A stretch of 64,000 bases of DNA, taken from the IMG/VR virus record IMGVR_UViG_3300042464_000191, positions 1-64,000 of that record, one strand, 5' to 3'. The position numbers were made by a program, and so were the translations under genes. The notes under the pieces are model-generated. The model made no database searches and was not told where the DNA came from. It saw only the letters and a list, made by a program, of their open reading frames with translations. This DNA comes from a virus. Each line of letters opens with the position of its first letter. Position 1 is the stretch's first letter. Positions 16,810 through 24,091 of this stretch are shown here, in pieces.

Positions 16810-17800
16810 TAACTCTGTAAAAAGATTGATATCTATGGCTAATAGTACCAAGCCAGAGAAGTTTAATATTTTGACATTTCCAACTCACGAAAGATATGAG
16901 TCTCAGCTTTGTAAAACAGGGCATAATTTCTTCTCTTTCACGGTTCCAAATGCCAAGAAATGGAATACAAATCAATTAGCACCCCCAGAAAATTACTATA
17001 GTTTGCCAGAATCAAATCCTTGCGGGTTTCTAAATTACGACATGATTCTGGTGCAAAGTAAATTTTGGCAATTCCAAGTTGCTCAACAAATCAACCAGCA
17101 ACTAAGTCTACCAATAATATGCTTAGAGCATACTTTACCAACCCCACAAACATTAAGTCAACAAAATATAGAAGCTATGAAAAACATGCTTGGAGATATT
17201 AATATTTTTATCTCAGAGTATTCCAAAAAGTCTTGGGGTGTTGAGTATAACTCTTTGGTGATTCATCACGGAATAGACTCAGAAACATTTGCTCCGCTTG
17301 ACATAGAAAAGAAACCATATGTATTAACGGTTGCTAATGATTTTGTTAATCGTGACTATTGTTTAAATTATTCTGGATGGAAGAGAGTAACAGACGGCCT
17401 TACCACTAGATTAGTTGGGGATACAGATGGCCTGTCAAAATCAGCATCCTCAACAGAAGAACTGGTAAAAGAATATAATAGCTGCGGAGTATATTTTAAT
17501 AGCTCCACACTTAGTCCAATACCAACATCTTTACTTGAAGCAATGTCTTGTGGGTGTGCTATTGTATCGACAGCCACCTGTATGATTCCAGAAATAATCA
17601 CTAATGGTTATAATGGTTATATTTCTAATGACGAAGAAGAATTGAAAAAATATTTGCAGACTGTACTTAATGACGAAAAAGTGAGACAAGAGCTTGGGGC
17701 TAATGCGAGAAAGACTATTGTAGAGAGGTTCTCACAAGATAAGTTTCTTTCACAATGGAACGGTATATTCAATATGGTATATGAGGTTTCTACACGATGA
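16802..17800 (+). CDS. GT-B glycosyltransferase (GT4-like)
   Basis: A 332-residue glycosyltransferase with a reduced acceptor domain. The donor domain shows YVLTVANDFVNRDY and the signature TSLLEAMSCGCAIVST at about 242-257, followed by IITNGYNGYIS and a helix of the form ELGANARKTIVERFS, all standard for GT4 enzymes. The usual upstream glutamate of E-x7-E is replaced by a Pro/Thr segment (LSPIPTS), so the donor pocket may be atypical. Start ATG 16802 lies within the previous gene; the stop overlaps the next start in ATGA. Confidence 0.78.
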   Translation: MINNSVKRLISMANSTKPEKFNILTFPTHERYESQLCKTGHNFFSFTVPNAKKWNTNQLAPPENYYSLPESNPCGFLNYDMILVQSKFWQFQVAQQINQQLSLPIICLEHTLPTPQTLSQQNIEAMKNMLGDINIFISEYSKKSWGVEYNSLVIHHGIDSETFAPLDIEKKPYVLTVANDFVNRDYCLNYSGWKRVTDGLTTRLVGDTDGLSKSASSTEELVKEYNSCGVYFNSSTLSPIPTSLLEAMSCGCAIVSTATCMIPEIITNGYNGYISNDEEELKKYLQTVLNDEKVRQELGANARKTIVERFSQDKFLSQWNGIFNMVYEVSTR

Positions 17801-18225
17801 ATATTCAAATTACAGAAAAACTAGATAAAACAATCGACGGGTTTGTAACTATTCCTATTCTATATGGTAAAATAGATCTTGGGGTTGTGCCAGACAACGC
17901 CGCATTTAATATAGTCGCGGCTAATGCGTTAGATAGCATCCCGCATAATCTTCTAAATGAATTCGTCTCATCAGTTTGTAAAAAGATGAGATTTGGTGCT
18001 AGATTATTTTTAGGCGGCGTAGAGCTATCTTCTGTAGCAAGAGATGTAACAAGCGGAAAAATGCCTAGTGCAGCTTTTAATGAGCTTATCTTTACAAAAC
18101 GTGGACTATATAATGTGAGGGACATTGTAGAGTTACTAGAATCACACGGATTAAATATTGAACAAGCAAACATACAAGGACATATTTATGAAATCACAGC
18201 TTCAAGACCGAAGGCTACAAACTAG
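17797..18225 (+). CDS. Small methyltransferase-like protein (degenerate)
   Basis: A 142-residue protein whose second half resembles the C-terminal half of a class I SAM-dependent methyltransferase: ANALDSIPHNLL (post-motif II acidic strand-helix), MRFGARLFLGG (the motif equivalent to 'kpgG.l.l'), then a helix and the final strand pair with IVELLESHGL. The N-terminal Gly-rich SAM-binding loop is absent, so catalysis is doubtful. It may be a truncated or regulatory relic, or a domain that pairs with a neighbour. Lies inside the glycosyltransferase cassette, overlapped on both sides. Confidence 0.5.
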   Translation: MNIQITEKLDKTIDGFVTIPILYGKIDLGVVPDNAAFNIVAANALDSIPHNLLNEFVSSVCKKMRFGARLFLGGVELSSVARDVTSGKMPSAAFNELIFTKRGLYNVRDIVELLESHGLNIEQANIQGHIYEITASRPKATN

Positions 18226-18928
18226 TTGTAAAAGTTGCGTCTTTGCAACCTATGATGATAAAACGCAAGTTGGGTGCTTACACGAAAGAATAGAAAAATT
18301 TAGACCCAACGTTATAGAAGCGTATGACGAAGAAAAAGAATTCTACGTCATTAATGGCCTATGCAATCTGTATCGTAATAGTAAATGGAATGATGGTGAA
18401 CCAGATATCGATAAATCTATGGCCGAATCCAGCCTATCATTCGATTGTTTTATTGATTGCTCAAATATAAATGATGAAGCAACCGACACTATCATCAATT
18501 TTGTATCAAATGCAACATATTATGATAAAAAGATAAACTGGTATTTGTTTCACCTAGACTCAGAAACTCAGGCGGTAAAGAATAATGTGCTACGTATTTT
18601 CATGAGCTTGCACAAAATTTCACCGAAAATATCTGTTTGTATTCATAAAAGCATTTATCTAAACGAGTTTGTTACTAAATCGAATAGTACATATCATGCC
18701 GTATTAAATGCAACAAATATGCATGATTTAGGCATCTTTACCTCTGTAAATAATGCAATAAATAGGGATATCAAAAAGTTCATTATAGGACACATACACA
18801 ATACCGATTTCATATCGAATATAGCTTATAGAATAGAATTCATCAAGAATCAAAACATCGATTATTATGCTAACGTGAATAGTATAATAGAACAATCCAA
18901 AAATGTGGGGATGTATTTTGAAATCTAA
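18188..18928 (+). CDS. Four-cysteine protein of the glycosylation cassette, unknown function
   Basis: A 246-residue protein. The N-terminal 60 residues carry four cysteines: C-x2-C (SCKSCVFA), then GCLHERI about 12 residues on, and GLCNLYR later, a plausible zinc or Fe-S site. The remainder alternates strands and helices (FDCFIDCSN, INWYLFHLDSE, KISVCIHKSIYL, INRDIKKFI), reminiscent of a glycosyltransferase GT-A core but without a DxD. ATG 18188 is preferred because AAGGA lies 7 bases upstream; an in-frame ATG at 18158 lies deeper in the previous gene. Function not recognised; context suggests sugar-related work. Confidence 0.5.
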   Translation: MKSQLQDRRLQTSCKSCVFATYDDKTQVGCLHERIEKFRPNVIEAYDEEKEFYVINGLCNLYRNSKWNDGEPDIDKSMAESSLSFDCFIDCSNINDEATDTIINFVSNATYYDKKINWYLFHLDSETQAVKNNVLRIFMSLHKISPKISVCIHKSIYLNEFVTKSNSTYHAVLNATNMHDLGIFTSVNNAINRDIKKFIIGHIHNTDFISNIAYRIEFIKNQNIDYYANVNSIIEQSKNVGMYFEI

Positions 18929-19679
18929 GATAAAAAGTAAACGAACGGTTGCTATCAAAAGAGGTCCGAAGGCGACCGTCGTTGATGCACCAGATTTAAT
19001 TACTATTGTGCTATTGTGTGATTCACCGGGATATAGAATGAAATCTTACGGTGCGTTGCCTCTTATTGCAATTAATGAAAAATACAAACTGATAGATTTG
19101 CAGATACATGCTATTCAACAAGCATTCAAAAATTTTGAAATTATACTGTGCATTGGATTTGATGCAGAAAAAATATGTAAATACGTGAGATCTAAGTATA
19201 ATAAACTGAATATTCGTATAGTAGAGAATCAATTGTTTGAATCTTCTAATTCGTGCGAGTCTACCAGAGTAGCTATCAATAATACTTTTAACCATAAACT
19301 ATTGATTTGTGATGGTAATCTACTATTGAATAAGCAGGTGCTATCTTTAATAGATGACAAGGATTCATGCATATTGGTAGAAAACAAGCCATCAGACAAC
19401 CTAGAAATTAAGGTTAATGTTGATGATAAGCATCAAGCACAATATTTTTCATTTGGCGCTCATAGAACTTGGTCCGAAATAGTATTCCTAAATACTCAAG
19501 AATCGATAGAGATATTTAGAAAATTTTTATCGTCACATGATAATAAAAATAAGTTTATATTTGAAGCATTAAATGAGCTTGTTAGATCCAGAGTATCTCT
19601 TAGATGCATATATAATGAAAATACATTACACAAGATAAGCAACATTAAAACATATAGATCTATAAAGGAATTAACATGA
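18918..19679 (+). CDS. Nucleotidyltransferase-like protein (sugar-nucleotide type)
   Basis: About 253 residues with the layout of sugar-1-phosphate nucleotidyltransferases: opening strand ITIVLLCDSPGYRMKSYG, where the Gly-rich signature loop is partly degenerate, then ALPLIAINEKYKLIDLQI (like 'K.L..i.gkplid..i'), a second strand FEIILCIGF, and an aspartate in LLICDGNLLL near residue 130, the usual metal position. It may make a nucleotide-sugar for the neighbouring glycosyltransferases, or be a non-catalytic relative. The start is uncertain: TTG 18918 has GGGGA ahead and overlaps the previous stop, while ATG 18903 is also in frame. Coupled by ATGA to the next gene. Confidence 0.6.
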   Translation: MKSKIKSKRTVAIKRGPKATVVDAPDLITIVLLCDSPGYRMKSYGALPLIAINEKYKLIDLQIHAIQQAFKNFEIILCIGFDAEKICKYVRSKYNKLNIRIVENQLFESSNSCESTRVAINNTFNHKLLICDGNLLLNKQVLSLIDDKDSCILVENKPSDNLEIKVNVDDKHQAQYFSFGAHRTWSEIVFLNTQESIEIFRKFLSSHDNKNKFIFEALNELVRSRVSLRCIYNENTLHKISNIKTYRSIKELT

Positions 19680-20560
19680 AATTTGTCATATTGAATTACG
19701 GATCACGCACCCAAACAGAACCATATTACTTGAATATGGCATTCAATCTTTTGGGAGGTTGTAAGTCTATGATATGGGATCCAAAAGAGGTAAGTGCTTA
19801 TGATTTATTTGACACTGTTAAACCAGACGTATTTATAACACATATTTCTGGAGTAACGACAGACGCTGTGTCCTACTTGAAAGAAAACAAGCACATACAA
19901 ATGATTGTTAATATTACAGGTGGAAATGCAGCCGCAGTATCTTCTCTGGAACAAATATTTTTAGAAGCCAAGCTTAATTGTCCATTCTTTTTTCTCAACG
20001 GAGATTCCGCTACAGAATCTAAAAAAATCAAGGTTCTAAACCTAGGCTTTGGTAGCGATGTATTTTTAAATGAAGGATCTCTGAAGTATAATATAGAGAA
20101 TGGAATTTTTGTGAGTGATTATAATGAAATCAAATCGATTGGAAACACATACCACACCATTTCTTCTAAAGAAAAACTAGAAAGCAAGGTGGACATTGTA
20201 TTGCCAATTACTCAACTTGCTAACATCTACAAAAACTATAACAATTTTATTTTTAGATCGGGTTTTGAATTTATACCACAGGTTTTATTAGACGCAATTT
20301 TCTATGGAAATAGAGTCTGGTTCGATATAGATAGCGAAGAAGAAAGAAAGATAGTATCAGATAAAATAAAGAAGTCATTTAGAACAGATATGGACATAAC
20401 TGATCCTAGTGGTATTGACCCAACTCAACTTAAAAAGTGCGTTATAAAGAGACATACATGTTTGCATAAGGCCAAGTCTTTACTATCTCAGTTTTCATGC
20501 AAAGATCAACTTGGGGAACTTGACAAATTAATAGAACTATACACAAAGGATAAAGTATGA
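19676..20560 (+). CDS. Glycosyltransferase-like protein, family uncertain
   Basis: A 294-residue protein. The first half (KFVILNYGSRTQTEPYYL, WDPKEVSAYDLFD, PDVFITHISGV) resembles the N-terminal Rossmann domain of CgeB-type or GT-B proteins, and the second half has SGFEFIPQVLLDAIFYGNRVW, which sits where GT-B enzymes have their donor helix, but no E-x7-E is seen. A Lys/Cys-rich helical tail follows. Coupled on both sides by ATGA overlaps. Assignment rests on overall layout and the cassette context. Confidence 0.5.
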   Translation: MKFVILNYGSRTQTEPYYLNMAFNLLGGCKSMIWDPKEVSAYDLFDTVKPDVFITHISGVTTDAVSYLKENKHIQMIVNITGGNAAAVSSLEQIFLEAKLNCPFFFLNGDSATESKKIKVLNLGFGSDVFLNEGSLKYNIENGIFVSDYNEIKSIGNTYHTISSKEKLESKVDIVLPITQLANIYKNYNNFIFRSGFEFIPQVLLDAIFYGNRVWFDIDSEEERKIVSDKIKKSFRTDMDITDPSGIDPTQLKKCVIKRHTCLHKAKSLLSQFSCKDQLGELDKLIELYTKDKV

Positions 20561-21312
20561 GCGTAACAATGGTTATGAGCGGATTCAAAAGACCGCACAC
20601 TTTACGAGAGCAATTCAACGCGATCAAGAATCAAACATATCAAGATCTAGAAATTATTCTTTGGGTTAATCTAGTCGATGATTTAGCCAAATTTGATCCA
20701 GAAGTAATCAATTCTTGTAGAAGCATTATATCTAATTCTGATTACGGAAGCTGGGGAAGATTTTCAGCCGCACTAAATGCTAGAACGCAATATGTGTGCG
20801 TAATAGATGATGATACTATCCCCGGTAAAAAGTGGATAGAGAACTGCATGAATACTATGAAGACCCACGCTGGCGTATTAAGCACAAGGGGCGTATTAGC
20901 CCATAAGGAACACGATCTGACCTATCCAGCACCAAAGAGCTATACAGCGATTGGTTGGTGTAATCCAAATGAAACCACCACTAGGGTAGACATGGGATGC
21001 CATTCATGGTTTTTTGAAAAAGTTTGGCTAAGAGCATTTTGGGCTGAGATGCCAGATGTTATCCCAATGAGATACGGTGAAGATACCCACCTATCATATG
21101 CTGTCAAAAAGCATTTTGGATTAAATACTTATGTTCCTCCACATCCAAAAGAAGATATGGATCTTTGGGGATCTATGCCAGATACTGCAATTAGATATGG
21201 CGAAGAGCCTGTAGCTATATCTATGGATTATATGGCAAACGTTGGCATGAATCGTTATTGGAATTATGTTAGACAAAATGGATACAAGATAGTAGAGGAA
21301 GAACAATCATGA
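20557..21312 (+). CDS. Glycosyltransferase family 2-like protein
   Basis: A 251-residue GT-A-type glycosyltransferase. It has the GT2 opening strand TMVMSGFKRPHTLREQF, a clear metal motif at D84-D85-D86 (VIDDDTIPG), CHSWFFEKVWL as acceptor-side strand, and RYGEDTHLSYAVKK, where the E-D pair fits the catalytic base. This is the best-preserved metal-dependent transferase in the cassette. ATGA overlaps with both neighbours. Target unknown; it may cap or initiate a virion or host-surface glycan. Confidence 0.76.
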   Translation: MSVTMVMSGFKRPHTLREQFNAIKNQTYQDLEIILWVNLVDDLAKFDPEVINSCRSIISNSDYGSWGRFSAALNARTQYVCVIDDDTIPGKKWIENCMNTMKTHAGVLSTRGVLAHKEHDLTYPAPKSYTAIGWCNPNETTTRVDMGCHSWFFEKVWLRAFWAEMPDVIPMRYGEDTHLSYAVKKHFGLNTYVPPHPKEDMDLWGSMPDTAIRYGEEPVAISMDYMANVGMNRYWNYVRQNGYKIVEEEQS

Positions 21313-21746
21313 ATATAGGGATTTATATAGACAGTTTATCAGACACAAAGCAACTTGAAGCTATAAATAACTTTGTTGCCAACTCGCTCCAGCATAATGG
21401 TGTTCACGATGTTAGCTTATTCTATAACGGAATAGGGTTTAACCCATTTAACATCAAGTGCGGAATGTTTAATAGCACAGATTTGTGGAATTTCAAAGGT
21501 AAGTTAGTTGTATCCTCTTTAAATTGTTTGGTTAGCTCCAAAAATATAGTCAATAATTTAGAACTATATTACTATTACGGATGGGAACAAAATATAAAGG
21601 TGCTGGATATTTTGCAGATTATGCAGGACAAAATACCTATTATATGTAGGTCAGTAGCGGATCAAGAGTTTATCTATAGGGTTACTGGTGTCAATCCACT
21701 CGCGGTTTCTAATAACTTCGACAATTTACTGGAACACATATTATGA
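21309..21746 (+). CDS. Small protein of the glycosylation cassette, unknown
   Basis: A 145-residue alpha/beta protein (MNIGIYIDSLSD, KLVVSSLNCLVSS, YYYYGWEQN, PIICRSVADQEFI). Alternating strands and helices suggest a single Rossmann-like domain, possibly a shortened GT-B half. No catalytic motif is seen. Tyr-rich centre. Coupled on both sides by ATGA, which is the main evidence that it is real and belongs with the transferases. Confidence 0.5.
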   Translation: MNIGIYIDSLSDTKQLEAINNFVANSLQHNGVHDVSLFYNGIGFNPFNIKCGMFNSTDLWNFKGKLVVSSLNCLVSSKNIVNNLELYYYYGWEQNIKVLDILQIMQDKIPIICRSVADQEFIYRVTGVNPLAVSNNFDNLLEHIL

Positions 21747-22510
21747 ATGCCGAAAAAATAGTAAGAATGTATGTTGAAGAGAACAAAAGTACATACGAAA
21801 TTGCGGAGGCTATGGGAACTTATCCAAATAAGATAAGACGTATTCTCATCAAGAACGGTGTGAATCTGAAAAATAAAAGTGAAGCACAAAAAAATGCCAT
21901 CGAAAGCGGAAATGCAAAACATCCCACGTTGGGCAAAGAAAGAACTTATGAGGAAAAAATCAAGATCAGTTCTGGCTTAAAAAATTATTGGGAAAATATG
22001 GACGATGCGGAATACCAAAAGAAAATTAAGCAAGCAAAAAAACGATGGGAAGAAATGTCAGAGATTGATAAGAGCAATATGTTGGAGTCTGCTATCAAAA
22101 GCATTCAATTAGCTGGTAAAGAAGGATCAAAGTTAGAAAAGTTTATATACGAAGCCTTAGAAGCTAGCGGATATAAAGTAGATTATCATAAAAAATATCT
22201 TATCCAAAATGAAAATCTTGAAATCGATATGTACGTGCCGTCGATCAAGACTATAATAGAAGTAGACGGACCATCCCACTTCTTGCCCATATGGGGAGAG
22301 GAAAAACTACAAAAACAAATCAAGGCAGATTTTCATAAAACTGGTTTGATTCTAAGCAAGGGTATGGTAATAGTCAGAATAAAACATTTAGCTGACTCCA
22401 TGTGTTTGGCCGATAAAGAAAAATTGAGGGTTGACATTCTGAAATGTTTGGATACAATCAAGAAGAAGTTTCCCAAAGAATCAGAAAGGTATATTGAGAT
22501 AGAAACATGA
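21743..22510 (+). CDS. HTH plus NUMOD-like plus Vsr/PD-(D/E)XK endonuclease (homing-type architecture)
   Basis: A 255-residue protein in three parts. Residues 1-40 form a helix-turn-helix (STYEIAEAMGTYPNKIRRIL). Residues 60-125 contain a NUMOD-like piece (GKERTYEEKIKISSGLKNYW), typical of DNA-contacting parts of homing endonucleases. The C-terminal nuclease has D162 (IDMYVPSIK) and E173-V-D175-G-P-S-H179, the same layout as the small nuclease at 1303-1725. Vsr-like homing enzymes are known, and the modular N-terminus favours that reading over a repair nuclease. It lies at the end of the sugar cassette, coupled by ATGA on both sides, so it is free-standing rather than in an intron. Confidence 0.65.
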   Translation: MNAEKIVRMYVEENKSTYEIAEAMGTYPNKIRRILIKNGVNLKNKSEAQKNAIESGNAKHPTLGKERTYEEKIKISSGLKNYWENMDDAEYQKKIKQAKKRWEEMSEIDKSNMLESAIKSIQLAGKEGSKLEKFIYEALEASGYKVDYHKKYLIQNENLEIDMYVPSIKTIIEVDGPSHFLPIWGEEKLQKQIKADFHKTGLILSKGMVIVRIKHLADSMCLADKEKLRVDILKCLDTIKKKFPKESERYIEIET

Positions 22511-23277
22511 ATATGAATACAATAGAAGTAACAGAAAACTTGTTTGAAGAAGTAGAACTTGCAACACCTAGTAATACAAATACCAAGACCAAAGACGTTA
22601 TAAACTCTAATATGCCGTCTATGCTTTCGCCAGAATGGCATGATTATGCCATGACTTTGTTCCATGAATCAGAAATGGTTGATGGTCATCCTCTGGTTGC
22701 TGGTCTTCGTAGAGTATCAGAAGTTGTTTTAGGACCAATTGTTTTTAGTGGTCCGACTCAAGTATTCCCTGTGCAACGTGAAGATCATCACGGTCGTGCT
22801 ACCGTGGTATTTACAGTAGAATTTGCTAACGGCATGAGATATTCCGAAGTAGCAGATTCTTGGGAGGGTAATACTGACGATATGTTCTGCGCTTTTGCCG
22901 TAGCTATTGCTAGCACAAGGGCAGAAGCTAGAGCTTTGAGAAAGGCACTTAAGATTAAGGGTGTCGCGGCAGAAGAACTCACAAAGAAAGATACTGCTAA
23001 GATTGTCCGTGATATTTCATCAACAAAGACTAGCAGTGAAGGTGAATATAATGAGCAAAGCCGAATGAGTGATGCTCAACTAAACTTTATCGATGTTAAG
23101 TGTAAGCAGCTTAATATTGATGGACAGAAACTATTTAAGCAATTTAATGCTGATAGTGCGAAGAAAGTATCTAAGAAAGTCGCTAGTGATATTATTGATG
23201 CTCTCAATGATTACCAGCGGGACAAGAGTGTAATTCCAAAAGAAATCCTTGGCTACCAACAGGAGTGGCGTAATTAA
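22507..23277 (+). CDS. Putative ssDNA-annealing protein (Erf/Rad52-like)
   Basis: A 256-residue protein. After a variable 35-residue leader comes a domain with HPLVAGLRRVSEVVLG, VVFTVEFANGMRYSEVAD and then IASTRAEARALRKALKIKG. The combination of a two-strand core and a T-R-A-E-A-R-A-L helix is typical of phage annealing proteins such as Erf and Rad52-like families. The C-terminal 70 residues (MSDAQLNFIDVKCKQL, then KKVASDIIDALNDYQ) look like the small helical module often fused to such proteins. Predicted role: annealing of complementary ssDNA in recombination. Family choice is tentative. ATGA start, and the stop abuts the next ATG. Confidence 0.5.
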   Translation: MNMNTIEVTENLFEEVELATPSNTNTKTKDVINSNMPSMLSPEWHDYAMTLFHESEMVDGHPLVAGLRRVSEVVLGPIVFSGPTQVFPVQREDHHGRATVVFTVEFANGMRYSEVADSWEGNTDDMFCAFAVAIASTRAEARALRKALKIKGVAAEELTKKDTAKIVRDISSTKTSSEGEYNEQSRMSDAQLNFIDVKCKQLNIDGQKLFKQFNADSAKKVSKKVASDIIDALNDYQRDKSVIPKEILGYQQEWRN

Positions 23278-23613
23278 ATGAAACTTACATATACTACAAA
23301 AAATGGCAGAATTACTGGAGAAATTGAAGGAGAATCCCAAAAGGATCTATTTGCTGAACTAAGCAAGTTCCAAGAGGTCTTTGAAGAAGGGGTTTGTGGA
23401 AAATGTGGCTGCGACGATATCAAGTTTGTGGTCCGAACGGTCGATGATAATCAGTACTACGAGCTTCGCTGCTCTAAGTGTGGTGCTAGATTAGCATTTG
23501 GCGTTCACAAGAAGGGTGGCGGGCTTTTCCCAAAGCGTAAAGATAATGATGGCAAGTGGTTGCCAGACAACGGTTGGGTAAAGTGGAATCCTAAAACGGA
23601 GCAATCTGAATGA
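23278..23613 (+). CDS. Zinc-ribbon protein, probable partner of the annealing protein
   Basis: A 111-residue protein. It begins with a short two-strand segment and a helix (SQKDLFAELSKFQEVFE), then a CxxC pair plus Cys (CGKCGCDD) and a second CxxC (CSKCG), a complete zinc ribbon. The tail is basic, Gly- and Trp-rich (FGVHKKGGG, WLPDNGWVKW). Starts directly after the upstream stop. The family is not named here. Adjacent to the putative annealing protein, so a DNA-binding accessory role is likely. Confidence 0.6.
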   Translation: MKLTYTTKNGRITGEIEGESQKDLFAELSKFQEVFEEGVCGKCGCDDIKFVVRTVDDNQYYELRCSKCGARLAFGVHKKGGGLFPKRKDNDGKWLPDNGWVKWNPKTEQSE

Positions 23614-23927
23614 CTAATTTAGTTAAGTATATTGTATTTGCCTGTATAATGTTTGTTATGGTAGATCAAGGATATGCACAGGAAACATATGTACAAAATA
23701 ATTATGCGTATGTTTCTGCACCGGCTGTACCGCAGCCAGTTCCTTATCTACAAGTAATGGTGTACCAAGCACCATACTATACAGTAACGGTTCCTGTCGT
23801 GGTGAATCCGTTGGTAGCTGAAACTAGGGTTGTTTGGGGATATCCCTATGTTCCAGTGACAGTTCCAGTACAACAATATAGGTACTGGGGATATGATAGG
23901 AGATGTTGGCCTCTGAATAGATATTAA
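23610..23927 (+). CDS. Small secreted Val/Pro/Tyr-rich protein
   Basis: A 105-residue protein with a good signal peptide: basic start (MTNLVK), hydrophobic core (YIVFACIMFVMV) and a likely cleavage after GYA. The mature part is rich in Val, Pro and Tyr with near-repeats (YTVTVPVVV, then YVPVTVPV) and ends in an aromatic/basic segment (YRYWGYDRRCW). No enzymatic motif is visible. It is exported from the host cell or sits in the envelope; roles such as blocking superinfection or changing the cell surface are possible but untested. Last gene of the + strand block, ATGA-coupled to the zinc-ribbon gene and 22 bases before the convergent terminator. Confidence 0.6.
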   Translation: MTNLVKYIVFACIMFVMVDQGYAQETYVQNNYAYVSAPAVPQPVPYLQVMVYQAPYYTVTVPVVVNPLVAETRVVWGYPYVPVTVPVQQYRYWGYDRRCWPLNRY

Positions 23928-23948
23928 TAGAGGCTAAGATAGTAATAG

Positions 23949-23976
23949 CCCGTGGGCCGCATATGTAGCCCACGGG
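23949..23976. terminator. Strong convergent (bidirectional) hairpin terminator
   Basis: CCCGTGGGC (23949-23957) pairs perfectly with GCCCACGGG (23968-23976): a 9-bp G:C-rich stem with a 10-base loop. It lies between the last + strand gene and the last - strand gene. Downstream on + is TCTTACTGTTTT, a broken U-tract; the - side lacks one, so termination may be stronger for the + transcript. Confidence 0.72.
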
Positions 23977-23986
23977 TCTTACTGTT

Positions 23987-24091
23987 TTACCAACTTCTAC
24001 CGTTAATTAAAAACCAAGATAAGAATCCAGCCAAGCCAAAAGCGGCTGCTGACATTGCTAGTATAAATAATCTTATATGCTTTTCTGGCAT
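23987..24091 (-). CDS. 34-residue single-span membrane peptide
   Basis: A small gene whose ATG overlaps the stop of the upstream virion gene as TAATG and whose stop lies 10 bases before the convergent terminator. The product begins MPEKHIRLFILAMSA and ends FLINGRSW: a basic start, about 20 hydrophobic residues rich in Ala/Gly/Leu/Phe, then a polar basic end, a single transmembrane helix. Coupling, placement and membrane character support a real gene. At the end of a late operon, a holin-like, antiholin or lysis-accessory role is possible; size alone cannot decide this. Confidence 0.6.
   Translation of the reverse strand: MPEKHIRLFILAMSAAAFGLAGFLSWFLINGRSW

Noticed and set aside
23949-23976. 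Hairpin at the convergence point as an attachment site
   Set aside because: No integrase gene or repeated core nearby; position between convergent genes fits a terminator better.
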